Source: Bacteroidales bacterium (GTDB lineage Bacteria > Bacteroidota > Bacteroidia > Bacteroidales > VadinHA17). Taken from it: DNA of 64,000 bases. The stretch lies in assembly GCA_024763075.1 (NCBI GenBank), contig JANTGF010000006.1:1-64000 (forward strand), read 5' to 3'. Below the pieces are notes generated by a model, which was not told the origin of the DNA, did not search any database, and worked only from the letters and a program-made list of their open reading frames with translations. This document shows, one piece after another, positions 27,847 through 38,200 of the stretch (position 1 is its first letter; each line of letters opens with the position of its first letter). The position numbers were made by a program, and so were the translations under genes.

Positions 27847-29289
27847 ATGGAACAACTAAAACAGACATTAAGAGATTCGAAAACAGCCAGGTGGCTTGCA
27901 CTTGCTATTACTGCATTTACAATGTTTACCGGCTATCTTTTTACCGACATTTTATCACCCATCAAAGGGCTGGCAGAGACGACACTTGGATGGACAAGTT
28001 CTGATTTTGGCTTTGTACAGAGTGCTTATGGCTGGTTCAATGTATTTTTTCTGATGTTGATTATCTCAGGAATTTTGTTGGATAAATTGGGAATCAGATT
28101 TAGTGCGCTAAGCTCGGCCGGAATTATGATTATCGGAGCGACAATTCAGTACTGGGCTGTAAGGGCTGATTTTGATCCGGATAAGTTTATTTTTGGTACT
28201 CACATTCAGGTTATGTATGCTGCACTTGGTTATGCCATCTTTGGTGTGGGTGTAGAATATGCAGGTATTACTGTTTCAAAGGTTATTGTGAAATGGTTTA
28301 AAGGAAAGGAGATGGCCCTGGCAATGGGTCTGCAGGTGGCCTTTGCCAGATTGGGTTCTTTTTCTGCTTTGGCTATTTCCCCTTTCATTGCTGACTCATT
28401 TGAATTTTCTACTCCGTTTCTGGTTGGAGTTTTGTTGTTAATTATTGGATTGATCGCATTTGTGGTTTATAATCTGATGGATTCAAAGCTGGATAAGCAA
28501 ATTAAGGCTCAGAATAATCCGGCTGAAGAAGAATTTAAAATTTCTGATATAGGCAGTATCATTACAAACCGCGGGTTCTGGTATCTTGCGTTTTTGTGTG
28601 TTTTGTTTTATTCGGCTGTTTTTCCGTTTTATAAATTCGGCCCTGACCTGATGGTCAATAAATTTGGGGTTTCAGAAAAGTTTTCCGGACTGGTTCCCAG
28701 CCTGGTTCCCTTTGGGACCATTATTTTAACTCCATTTTTTGGAGGCTTGTATGATAAAAAAGGGAAAGGGGCTACCATCATGATCATTGGGGCGGTACTT
28801 CTTATTTTTGTTCACATCATTCTTTGGCTTCCTTTTATGAACAGTATTGTTATTGCTGCCATTGATGTGATTGTTTTGGGTATTGCATTTTCCTTAGTTC
28901 CTTCGGCCATGTGGCCTTCGGTTCCGAAAATTATTCCTGAAAGGCAGCTTGGAACCGCATTTGCTCTGATTTTCTGGATACAGAACTGGGGATTAATGGG
29001 GGTTCCTTTTATTTTAGGGAAGGTGCTTGATGCAACGAATCCGGATGTTTTGGCAAAAGTTGCCGGATATCGTGAGCAATTTGAAGCTGCCGGCCTGTCT
29101 AAAGAAGCAATAGCAGAGAAACTCCAGGGCTTGAAAGCAGTTGGAGATATTCCACCTTACAATTATAATATTACCTGGCTGATTTTTATAACCCTTACTT
29201 TCCTTGCACTTATTTTTGCATTCCTTTTAAAGGCAGAGGATAAAAAGAAAGGCTATGGACTGGAATTGCCTAATATTCAGGATAAATAG
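27847..29289 (+). CDS. MFS transporter, MFSD1-like (putative dipeptide transporter)
   Basis: 480 residues with about 12 membrane helices. KGKEMALAMGLQVAFARLGS after helix 4 and MWPSVPKIIPERQLGTAFAL with IQNWGLMGVPFILG in the second half resemble eukaryotic MFSD1, a lysosomal dipeptide transporter, as I remember that sequence. The next gene, 38 bp downstream on the same strand, is the dipeptidase pepD, which supports dipeptide transport. The extension around residues 395-435 is hydrophilic and outside the membrane. No symbol is assigned, and the substrate is an inference. Confidence 0.85.
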   Translation: MEQLKQTLRDSKTARWLALAITAFTMFTGYLFTDILSPIKGLAETTLGWTSSDFGFVQSAYGWFNVFFLMLIISGILLDKLGIRFSALSSAGIMIIGATIQYWAVRADFDPDKFIFGTHIQVMYAALGYAIFGVGVEYAGITVSKVIVKWFKGKEMALAMGLQVAFARLGSFSALAISPFIADSFEFSTPFLVGVLLLIIGLIAFVVYNLMDSKLDKQIKAQNNPAEEEFKISDIGSIITNRGFWYLAFLCVLFYSAVFPFYKFGPDLMVNKFGVSEKFSGLVPSLVPFGTIILTPFFGGLYDKKGKGATIMIIGAVLLIFVHIILWLPFMNSIVIAAIDVIVLGIAFSLVPSAMWPSVPKIIPERQLGTAFALIFWIQNWGLMGVPFILGKVLDATNPDVLAKVAGYREQFEAAGLSKEAIAEKLQGLKAVGDIPPYNYNITWLIFITLTFLALIFAFLLKAEDKKKGYGLELPNIQDK

Positions 29290-29327
29290 GTACTATCATT
29301 ATTTTTTAACCATTATTAATAAATGTT

Positions 29328-30788
29328 ATGAGCAACGAAATATTAAATCTTGAACCAAAGGATCTCTGGAAAAATTTTTATAAACTGACACAGGTTCCGA
29401 GACCTTCAAAAAAAGAAGGGAAAATCATTGAATTTATGAGAAAATTCGGGGAGGACCTTAGGCTTGAAACCATTGTGGATGAGGTTGGGAATGTAATAAT
29501 CCGTAAACCTGCAACCAATGGTATGGAAAACAGAAAGGGTGTTGTAATGCAGGGCCATCTGGATATGGTACCCCAAAAAAACAGCAATAAGGTGCATGAT
29601 TTTGAAAAGGATCCGATTGAAGCTTATGTAGATGGAGACTGGGTTACTGCCAATGGAACAACGCTGGGAGCTGACAATGGAATGGGGGTGGCTGCTGCCA
29701 TGGCTGTTCTTGAATCCAAAGATTTGAAGCACGGCCCGGTGGAAGTATTATTCACCATTGACGAGGAAACCGGAATGACCGGTGCATTTGGCTTAAAACC
29801 GGGTCTTTTAAAGGGTGATATTTTGCTTAATATGGACTCTGAAGATGAGGGTGAACTTTATGTGGGCTGTGCCGGTGGATCAAATGCCAATATTCAGTTT
29901 TCATATCAGGATGAACCCGTCCCTAAGAATCATGTGGCAATGAAACTTTCCCTGACAGGATTAAAAGGTGGTCACTCCGGTATTGATATTCCTTTGTACC
30001 GGGGGAATTCAAATAAACTGTTGAACCGTTCACTTTGGTATGGTATTAAAAACCATGGAATGCGTATTGCTTCAATCGAGGGAGGTTCTTTGAGAAATGC
30101 TATTCCCAGAGAATCTTTTGCGATAGTTACTGTACCGGCAGATGAAAAAGAAACCGTTTTGGAATGGGTAAAGAAATCAGAAACAATATACAGAAAGGAA
30201 TATGCTGGTCTGGAGCCGGATCTGAAGTTTGTAGCAGAGCTTGTGGACCTTCCTGAAGCAGTGATGGATACAGAAGCTCAGAAAACTGTTGTCTATGGCG
30301 TGTATGCCGCTCCCAATAATGTTATAAGGATGAGTCATGATATGGAAGGACTGGTTGAAACGTCCACAAACCTGGCTGTTGTGAAGTCTCATGATGGAGT
30401 TGTTGATGTATTATGCCTGCTTCGCAGCTCAGTTGATACTGCAATGGATGATCTGAAGAATATGTTTGTTGCAGTTTTTGAACCTCTGGGTGCAAAAATT
30501 AATTTTGAAGGAGATTATCCGGGATGGAAACCAAACATGGATTCACCAATATTGAAAACAATGCAGGATATATATGATAAAAAATTTGGTAAAATACCCG
30601 AGATAAAGGCCATTCATGCTGGTTTGGAATGTGGTTTACTGGGAGGGGTATATCCGAATTGGGATATGATTTCATTCGGACCAACCATTCGGAATCCTCA
30701 TTCACCTGATGAGAAAGTAAATATAGGGACTGTTCAGAAATTCTGGGATTACCTGGTGGAAACACTGGAAAATATACCTGAAAAATAG
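29328..30788 (+). CDS. pepD: Aminoacyl-histidine dipeptidase (M20 family)
   Basis: 486 residues, the usual PepD length. Metal-site motifs are GHLDMVPQKN, TLGADNGMGVAAAMA, IDEETGMTGAFGL with the general-base Glu, and MDSEDEGELYVGCAGG. Near the C-terminus are HAGLECG and FGPTIRNPHSPDE. It hydrolyses Xaa-His and other dipeptides in the cytosol with zinc or cobalt. It is the second gene after the MFSD1-like transporter and is followed by a terminator, making a two-gene dipeptide uptake and cleavage unit. Confidence 0.96.
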   Translation: MSNEILNLEPKDLWKNFYKLTQVPRPSKKEGKIIEFMRKFGEDLRLETIVDEVGNVIIRKPATNGMENRKGVVMQGHLDMVPQKNSNKVHDFEKDPIEAYVDGDWVTANGTTLGADNGMGVAAAMAVLESKDLKHGPVEVLFTIDEETGMTGAFGLKPGLLKGDILLNMDSEDEGELYVGCAGGSNANIQFSYQDEPVPKNHVAMKLSLTGLKGGHSGIDIPLYRGNSNKLLNRSLWYGIKNHGMRIASIEGGSLRNAIPRESFAIVTVPADEKETVLEWVKKSETIYRKEYAGLEPDLKFVAELVDLPEAVMDTEAQKTVVYGVYAAPNNVIRMSHDMEGLVETSTNLAVVKSHDGVVDVLCLLRSSVDTAMDDLKNMFVAVFEPLGAKINFEGDYPGWKPNMDSPILKTMQDIYDKKFGKIPEIKAIHAGLECGLLGGVYPNWDMISFGPTIRNPHSPDEKVNIGTVQKFWDYLVETLENIPEK

Positions 30789-30811
30789 TTACTTCCTGCT
30801 TTGAATAGAGA

Positions 30812-30839
30812 AGGCTGGTCTTATGGATCAGCTTTTTTT
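30812..30839 (+). terminator. Rho-independent terminator after pepD
   Basis: GCTGGTC pairs with GATCAGC (one G-U) over a 5-nt loop, followed by TTTTTTT. It overlaps the stop codon of the convergent K+ channel gene. Confidence 0.75.
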
Positions 30840-31293
30840 ATTCCTTCCTGTTTTGATTCAATGTACTGTATTCGCCAACAAAACTTGCAATAATGGTTGC
30901 GAGATACATTTGTCCCAAAACTGAAAATACTTTTATACCTGGCTGGCCGGGTGGTGTCACAGTTATAATATCACCAAACCCCAGTGTAGTGATGGTTACA
31001 AAACCAAAATAGACAAATGAAAGAAAGGTATAAGGTTCACTGTAACTAAAAACAAATGCATCGGGCCAGATAAGATTAATTACAAGAAGAAAGGTGCCCG
31101 CAATAATTCCATGGATGATAAAGCCATTGATCACACCTATGATTGAATTAAGACTGTTACTCTTTGTGGCAAAGAGTTTTGTCAATGACAGAACAAGTAC
31201 GTAGGTGAAAAAGGATAAGGTAGAAACTATTTTAAGAATTCCTAAATAGACCTGATTCGTGTCATCCATCCAGTTTGATACGATGATTGCCAA
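30838..31293 (-). CDS. Two-TM potassium channel protein (remaining open frame, 5' end cut off by a stop)
   Basis: 151 residues from a TTG at 31293. The pore helix and filter are FGFVTITTLGFGDIIT (TLGFGD, a variant of TVGYGD), flanked by two hydrophobic helices, so this is an ion_trans_2 channel domain. No RCK domain is present. The reading frame continues upstream for 64 codons with convincing membrane-protein sequence but no ATG, GTG or TTG, until an in-frame TAA at 31486-31488. Nine codons before that TAA lies an ATG (31513-31515). The gene is therefore probably interrupted, or starts by an unusual route. It is convergent with pepD. Confidence 0.7.
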   Translation of the reverse strand: MAIIVSNWMDDTNQVYLGILKIVSTLSFFTYVLVLSLTKLFATKSNSLNSIIGVINGFIIHGIIAGTFLLVINLIWPDAFVFSYSEPYTFLSFVYFGFVTITTLGFGDIITVTPPGQPGIKVFSVLGQMYLATIIASFVGEYSTLNQNRKE

Positions 31294-31515
31294 TGCAAGA
31301 AGAATTCCAAAATAGAGATGATGTTTTTTGCTGTAGAATGAATATGTCGCTGTTATGGCAACCAGACTAATTCCAATGTCTTCACGAATTTCATGGGCTT
31401 TCAGATTATAACTGAAAGCTGTGGCTATAAAAAGGAATGTTAATGCGAGAAGTATAAAAATATTTCTATGCTGGTTGTAATTTACTTAATGACGCCGGGT
31501 TTTAATGTTGTCCAT
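31294..31515 (-). pseudogene. 5' part of the K+ channel gene with an in-frame stop at codon 10
   Basis: Reading from the ATG at 31513-31515 gives MDNIKTRRH, then TAA, then VNYNQHRNIFILLALTFLF and further hydrophobic segments, joining in frame with the channel open frame. The post-stop part looks coding, with two further membrane helices. A single-base change would restore a full protein of about 225 residues. From 31516 to 31802 no other gene is seen. Confidence 0.6.
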
Positions 31516-31802
31516 ATTTCTTATAGGTTTTGAACCTTATTTTATGATTATCCATTTCAGATAAAACGTATATTATTATTATCAGAAAGGCGGAAATATT
31601 AATAATTTGATAAAAATCATATATTATTACTTAATCATTTTGTATTTTTGTTTAGATGATTCTGAATATCATACATATTAAAAGTTATAAGAAGTGCTTC
31701 CATGCCCGGCTTTTTGAGTGCTGGATCTGGTGATATTAGCTGCTTTAATTACCCGTATATTTTTTTTCTCTTTAATTTTTCTCTTGTTATTTATTTCTAA
31801 CT

Positions 31803-32600
31803 ATGAAAGGCCTGGTATTTGATATCAAAAGGTTTGCCATACATGATGGTTCTGGCATCAGGGTGACTGTTTTTTTAAAAGGCTGTCCTTTGAGTTGCTG
31901 GTGGTGTCACAATCCGGAAAGCCGGAGTCCGGAAATAGAGACCATGGTCCGTGACCAGAAAGTGAACGGAAAAGTATTTCATACCAGGGAGCAAATAGGG
32001 AAATGGATGACGCCGGCAGAGGTAATGGATGAAATTGAAAGAGAGAGAGTATTTATGGAAGAATCAGGAGGTGGTGTTACTTTTTCAGGAGGTGAGCCTC
32101 TGATGCAACATAAATTCATGGAAGAAATCCTGGAAATGTGTAAAGTCAATTTTTTCCATACAGCACTGGATACAACAGGATTTACTTCACGTGAAGTGTT
32201 GAAATCAATAATGGATAAGGTGGATGTATTTTTATACGATATTAAGCACCTGGATGATAAAGAACATAAAAATTATACAGGAGTATCCAACAAAAAAATA
32301 TTGGATAATCTGAAGTTTCTACATGATAATAATAAGCATATCATTGTTCGTTTTCCTATCATTCCTGGAATAAATGATGATGAAGAACATATTGAGCGGC
32401 TTAACGATTATATTAAAAAAGAACTTCCGGGAATAAAGGAAGTGGACATTTTGCCCTATCACAATATTGCCGAACATAAATATGAAAAGCTGAAAATGCC
32501 CTACCTGATGTCAGGAAACCGGAAACCGGATGCCCTGAATATTAAAAGTATCCAACAAAAATTTGAGAACTCCGGTTTTCTTGTAAAAACAGGAGGGTGA
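31803..32600 (+). CDS. Glycyl radical enzyme activase (HypD-activating radical SAM enzyme)
   Basis: 265 residues. Cys28, Cys32 and Cys35 in GCPLSCWWC bind the radical-SAM [4Fe-4S] cluster, with VTFSGGEPLMQ for SAM. IHDGSGIRVTVFLKG matches the N-terminal activase signature. It lacks the insert with two extra ferredoxin-like clusters that many non-PFL activases carry after CHNPE; only a short cysteine-free linker is present. It installs the glycyl radical on the enzyme encoded 22 bp downstream. The ATG at 31803 gives the normal start. Confidence 0.92.
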   Translation: MKGLVFDIKRFAIHDGSGIRVTVFLKGCPLSCWWCHNPESRSPEIETMVRDQKVNGKVFHTREQIGKWMTPAEVMDEIERERVFMEESGGGVTFSGGEPLMQHKFMEEILEMCKVNFFHTALDTTGFTSREVLKSIMDKVDVFLYDIKHLDDKEHKNYTGVSNKKILDNLKFLHDNNKHIIVRFPIIPGINDDEEHIERLNDYIKKELPGIKEVDILPYHNIAEHKYEKLKMPYLMSGNRKPDALNIKSIQQKFENSGFLVKTGG

Positions 32601-32622
32601 AAGAAAATTAAAAAAAATAATT

Positions 32623-34989
32623 ATGATGACCGAACGTATTGCAAAATTGAGAGAAAAAAGCCTGAATGCCATCAACAGGCTCTCAGCCGAAAGAGCCCTG
32701 TTGGTCACTGAGTTTTATAAGAGAGATGTGGTTCACAAAGTTTCGGTACCGGTTCAAAGAGCTTTGTCGCTGGATTACATATTAAAAAATAAGTTCATTT
32801 GTATTAACGATATGGAACTTATTGTCGGAGAACGTGGCCCTGCCCCAAAAGCTACTCCTACTTATCCTGAGATATCGCTGCATACCATTCAGGATCTGGA
32901 GATTCTGGACGCAAGGGAAAAGGTGTTTTTTAAAGTAGATGAAGAAACAAAAAATGCTTACCGGGATGTGATTATACCCTTCTGGAAAGGAAGGTCAAAT
33001 CGTGATAAGATTATGGAAAGCATGACAAAGGAGTGGCACGCCGCCTATAAAGCAGGTGTGTTTACTGAGTTTCAGGAACAACGGGCTCCCGGACATACTG
33101 TTTTAGGTAGTAAAATATATAGAACAGGAATGCTAGATTTTATTGCTGAGATTGATAAAACCATCAATCAGCTTGATTTCTTTAATGATCCTGCAGCGTA
33201 TGATAAAAAGGAAGAATTAAAGGCAATGCGTATTGCAGCCGGGGCATTGATTAGTTATGCTAAAAGGCACCGGGAAAAACTCCTTGAGCTGGCAGCAAAT
33301 GAAAAGAATAAACAAAGAAAAGATGAACTGGAAAACATGGCAAAAGTTTGTGCCCGGGTTCCGGCTCATGCACCTGAAACTTTTCATGAGGCCCTGCAGT
33401 ATTACTGGTTTATACATTTGGGGGTAATTACCGAGCTTAATCCATGGGATTCCTTTAATCCCGGCAGGCTGGATCAGCACCTGATGCCTTTTTACGAAAA
33501 AGGTTTAAATGATGGTTCATTAACAAAAGATAAGGCCATTGAATTGCTGCAAAGTTTTTGGGTAAAGTTTAATAACCATCCAGCTCCTCCTAAAATGGGG
33601 GTGACTGCCCTCGAAAGCAACACTTACACGGATTTTTCACTGATTAATGTGGGTGGTGTAAAAAAAGATGGTTCTGATGCAGTGAATGAAATGACTTATA
33701 TCCTTCTCGATGTAATTGAAGAAATGCGCATTCTTCAACCATCTTCAATGGTTCAGATTAGCAAGAAGAATCCTGAGAGGCTGGTTCAGCGGGCTGTAAA
33801 GATTGCCAAAACCGGGTTTGGACAGCCTTCTCTTTTTAATACGGATGCAATTGTTCAGGAACTTGTTCGTCAGGGGAAATCGGTGGAAGATGCCCGAAAC
33901 GGTGGGGCCAGCGGATGTGTGGAAAGCGGGGCCTTCGGAACAGAAGCCTATTTTCTTACCGGCTATTTTAATCTTACAAAGGTGCTGGAGCTGACTCTAC
34001 ATAATGGTTGGGACCCACGTACGGAAGAACAAGTGGGTATTAAAACGGGCGATCCGGAGGATTTTAAAAGTTTTGATGATCTGATGAAGGCATTTCATAA
34101 GCAATTGCAATATCTGATTGATATAAAAATCAGGGGAAACAATGTAATTGAAATGATTTTCGCTAGGAACCTTTCTGCTCCGTTTCTATCCATTCTTATT
34201 GATGATTGTATAAAAAATGGTACCGATTATAATGCAGGTGGTGCAAGGTATAATACAAGTTATATACAGGGAGTGGGACTGGGAAGTATTACCGATAATT
34301 TAACAGCTTTGAAATATCATGTGTTTGATCATGCTGACTTTACCATGGAAACTTTTCTGGAAGCTATCGGGTCGGACTTTGCCGGTTTTAAGGGTCTGCA
34401 ACACAAACTGATCTATCTGACTCCGAAGTTTGGAAATGACGATGATTATGCAGATGACCAGGCAGTTCAGGTTTTTCAAATGTTTTATGATGCAGTAGAT
34501 GGCAGACCCACTGCAAGAGGCGGGTATTTCAGGATCAACATGTTGCCCACTACTTCTCATGTCTATTTTGGCAGTGTAATAGGCGCTATGCCGGATGGGA
34601 GAAATGCAGAACAACCCTTATCTGAAGGGATTTCGCCTGTACAGGGTGCAGATAAAAAAGGACCCACTTCGGTTATCCGTTCGGTTTCAAAAATAGATCA
34701 TATTAAAACCGGGGGTACTCTATTGAATCAGAAATTTTCACCTGATTTTTTCAGAGATGAAAACAGCATTGCAAGAGTAGCAAACCTGGTCCGGTCCTAT
34801 TTCAGATTGGATGGTCATCATATTCAGTTTAATGTTGTTAGTGCCAGTACTTTAAAAGATGCAAAGAAACATCCCGAGAAGTATCAGGATTTAATTGTAA
34901 GGGTTGCCGGTTATAGTGATTATTTTAATGATTTGGGAGAGGACCTTCAGGATGAAATTATACGTAGAACGGAACATGAGGAAATCTAA
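32623..34989 (+). CDS. hypD: trans-4-hydroxy-L-proline dehydratase (glycyl radical enzyme)
   Basis: 788 residues. The catalytic motif GGASGCVESG has Cys432 (thiyl) and Glu434. The glycyl loop RVAGYSDYFNDL has Gly763. Long stretches agree with the clostridial HypD sequence as I recall it, for example APTYPEI, GVFTEFQEQRAPGHTV, TELNPWDSFNPGRLDQHL, NNHPAPPKMG and GGARYNTSYIQGVG, which separates it from PFL and from choline lyase. HypD removes water from trans-4-hydroxy-L-proline to give pyrroline-5-carboxylate, which ProC reduces to proline; proC is not in the window. The radical is destroyed by oxygen, so it works anaerobically. Confidence 0.92.
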   Translation: MMTERIAKLREKSLNAINRLSAERALLVTEFYKRDVVHKVSVPVQRALSLDYILKNKFICINDMELIVGERGPAPKATPTYPEISLHTIQDLEILDAREKVFFKVDEETKNAYRDVIIPFWKGRSNRDKIMESMTKEWHAAYKAGVFTEFQEQRAPGHTVLGSKIYRTGMLDFIAEIDKTINQLDFFNDPAAYDKKEELKAMRIAAGALISYAKRHREKLLELAANEKNKQRKDELENMAKVCARVPAHAPETFHEALQYYWFIHLGVITELNPWDSFNPGRLDQHLMPFYEKGLNDGSLTKDKAIELLQSFWVKFNNHPAPPKMGVTALESNTYTDFSLINVGGVKKDGSDAVNEMTYILLDVIEEMRILQPSSMVQISKKNPERLVQRAVKIAKTGFGQPSLFNTDAIVQELVRQGKSVEDARNGGASGCVESGAFGTEAYFLTGYFNLTKVLELTLHNGWDPRTEEQVGIKTGDPEDFKSFDDLMKAFHKQLQYLIDIKIRGNNVIEMIFARNLSAPFLSILIDDCIKNGTDYNAGGARYNTSYIQGVGLGSITDNLTALKYHVFDHADFTMETFLEAIGSDFAGFKGLQHKLIYLTPKFGNDDDYADDQAVQVFQMFYDAVDGRPTARGGYFRINMLPTTSHVYFGSVIGAMPDGRNAEQPLSEGISPVQGADKKGPTSVIRSVSKIDHIKTGGTLLNQKFSPDFFRDENSIARVANLVRSYFRLDGHHIQFNVVSASTLKDAKKHPEKYQDLIVRVAGYSDYFNDLGEDLQDEIIRRTEHEEI

Positions 34990-35216
34990 CCTGCATTATT
35001 CAACGTTTATATTGTGATCTTATCATAAGTTGCTATGATATAGTGTGGTGTGCTGTTTTTTATTGAAAATATTTACACTCAACTTTGGATACACTTGCTT
35101 TTATCTTTGCACATCTGCTTCGTTGCAAACTCCTTGGAATATAAAAATATACCAGCGGAGTTCGGTGCCTTGTATCTGCGCACAAAGCTAAAAGCATGAA
35201 TAATGCAGGCTAACCG
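34990..35216. repeat. Palindromic intergenic repeat B, copy 1
   Basis: Outer 13-bp perfect inverted repeat at 34990-35002 and 35197-35209 (CCTGCATTATTCA). Inner arms are 35096-35112 and 35180-35196, and there is a central imperfect hairpin with CTCC/GGAG arms. Bases 35137-35215 resemble 47168-47244 in the same orientation, roughly two-thirds identical by eye. It fills the space between hypD and the next gene. Its nature (old mobile element or structured RNA) is unknown. Confidence 0.6.
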
Positions 35217-35257
35217 GAAAAACTGAGAATTGCCGGCAAAAAACAATTGCCGGATAC

Positions 35258-38200
35258 TTAAGATTTGGAGATTCCGTTTTCAGGTATGCGGATACCAATG
35301 ATCAGGATATCATCTACCTGTTCATTGCTTCCCATCCAGGTATTTAGTTCTTTGCCAAGTGTTTTCTTTTGTTCTGACATCTTCTTCCGGTGAATTTTCA
35401 GCAATAATTTTCTAAAGGGTACAATTTTGTATTTTTTATTTGACGGCCCCCCGAATTGATCAATGTATCCGTCAGTAAACAAATATAAAACATCACCGGA
35501 TTTTAATTTTATCTTATGGTTTTTAAAAGGGACTTCTTTAATATAATGGATACCTATGGGCATTTTGTCTCCCTTAATGATCTGCAAATTGTTATCCCTG
35601 ATAATATATAAGGGATTATATGCGCCGGCATACTGAAGTGTGCGGTCTTTTTTATCAATGATGCAAAGGCTCAGGTCGATCCCATCTTTGGTGTCGGTGT
35701 CTTTACCTGTTTGGTGTAAAGCCGACTTTAATTTTTTCCGGAGTTTGTTCAGAAAAGAACCCGCTGTAGTGATTGGATAATTGTTTGCAATTTCTCCGAT
35801 CAGGGTATAGCCAAGAATACTCATAAACGCACCAGGCACTCCATGTCCTGTACAATCGGCAACAGCAATGATGATCTTGTTGTTTTTCTCGGATATCCAG
35901 TAAAAATCGCCACTCACGATATCCCTCGGTCTGAAAAGAATAAAATATTCCGGCAATAATTTTCTGAGAATCTCTTTTGGTGGAAAAATTGCCGTTTGGA
36001 TCCTTTTTCCATAAGAAATACTGGAAGTGATTTCCTCTTTTTGATTTCCTAATTCTTCTTTTTGTTTCTGAATCTCTTCTTTTTGCCTTGCAATTTCTTC
36101 GGTTCTGATTCTTACTTTTGATTCAAGAATACTTTTGTCTCTCCAGAGTTTGCGTTCTCTTAATATCATAATTCCATACATGAAAAGGAGCATTCCTATT
36201 CCAATAATAACATAAAACCATGGACTCTTGGTAAAAGGAGGGATAATGGTAAACTTTGATGTAAAATCATTGCTGGTTTTATTGAAAACATTCCGGGCCC
36301 TGACGTGAAGTATATATTCATTTGGTGGCAAATAGGGGATATAGATTTCCCTGTCACCTGACCATTCAGTAGTATCCTGATCCAGGCCTTCAATATAATA
36401 CTGGAATTCAATATATTCGGGTTTTACATAGAATGGAGCCTGGATTTTGAATCTTAAAGGGAAATCGGAACCTGTTAGTTTCATGTGTCCGGGTTCGAAT
36501 CTTTCTCCTTTGGAATTACTGATTTCTTTAACAAAAACACGAATATCTTCCTTTTCCGGAATAGTATCAGCATAAAGGATTTTGCTCAATTGGTTATTTC
36601 CGTATATTACCCATAAATTCCGGTTGGCATCCGGGTACAAATGAATCACATTATCAAATAATTTCAGAAAACCAATTTGTTTTGATTCCTGTTCATTCTT
36701 TTTAATCAGCGGTGTCCAGTTGTTCTTTTTATTTTCCCATATGGTTCCGTCTTTTGAGAATATATAACGCGAGAATCCTTCTCCGGATAATAATGGAGCT
36801 GAAAGTTTTTCTATTTCCGTTTGATCCGGATTGAAAGTATAAATTCCGGATGGCAGGAAAAATGCCGGCTGTCCCTCAATATTCCGGACAATGACTTCTT
36901 CTGAGAGGTTGGTCGGAACTTTATATCTGGTTTTTTCAAGCAAATAATCATTGTTGTCTGTTCTTTTTACTTCCAGAACTCTGGAGTCGGAACCAAGCCA
37001 AATTATATCAGCAATTTCTGTAATAGAATATACCGGCCATTGAGTCCTGATATGCAGTAATTCTTTGGGTTTGGAGTTTTCTATGAAATCAATAATACGA
37101 ACACCGCTCTGGGTACCAATGTAAACCCTGTTTGGAATTTCATCAGATGGTTCAATGGAGTTTATGTATGCATAATCAATAATGAGGTTACTATTGGAAC
37201 CATTAATTTCATACAATCCGGTGTTGGAGGCAACCAGTAAATGATGGTCAAAAGAAACCAGGTGTTTGCATTTTGCATCCAGCCCATCCACCTTTGAAAA
37301 CCTGTAGGAAATAGATTTTAATGTCCGGTAGGTTTTTTGATTATACTTGTTTTCCAGGGGTTTTGGCTTGAAGACTTGTTCTGTTTCAATAATTTCCGAA
37401 TGGATTTTTGGATCTAACAGATCAACTTCTTCATAAGTATTATTGGATTCATTCTTATGTTTTTTTCCGAAAAGCCTTGAGAAAAAATTAGTTTTCTTTT
37501 TATTATGAGTATCTGGTTTTGATTTTGGTTTAACCGGAGTAATCATTTCAACCCGTTCAGTTGGTAAATTATTTTTTTGGGTGGACGAGGCAGGGCTGGT
37601 TTCACTTTTCCTTTCAATAGTTATTTTGGTTTTAGAGAAATTTCTTACTTTTCTCAGATAAAATACTCCTTCAGAGGTGGATACATATAATGTCCCGTTA
37701 AATCCGATTACTTCTGCTAAATTTCCTTCCAAACCGGGAAAAGCATTGAAATTCCGGATAGGAAATGTGAGGTCAATCCGGCTTGCACCCCGTTCATGGG
37801 TTAGCCACAACCCGTCACCCCGGTCCCGGGTAATGGCGTAAATTTCATCATCCGGCAATCCGGATTGATAGTTTATCATGAATTTTGTTTTTCCCGAGTT
37901 TTTATCGATGATAAGGCATCCTCCGGTACGGGTTGAAAGTGCAATCTCATTTCCTGACAACTGTATGGCATCTGATATACGGGCTTTGAATAAGTAATCT
38001 TCATCGGAGATACGGTAATCTTTTAAGGTTTTACCATCAAACAGGTAAAGAAAACTATTATCGGTAGCAAAAAGTATTTTTCTGTTATCAAAGGGAATAA
38101 AAAACTGAATGATATCATTAGAAAAATCAGGATCAGTTTGCAAAGCTACCAGAGTTCCGTTTTGATATTTATAAAGTCCTTTATTTCTGATGTTTGTGTA

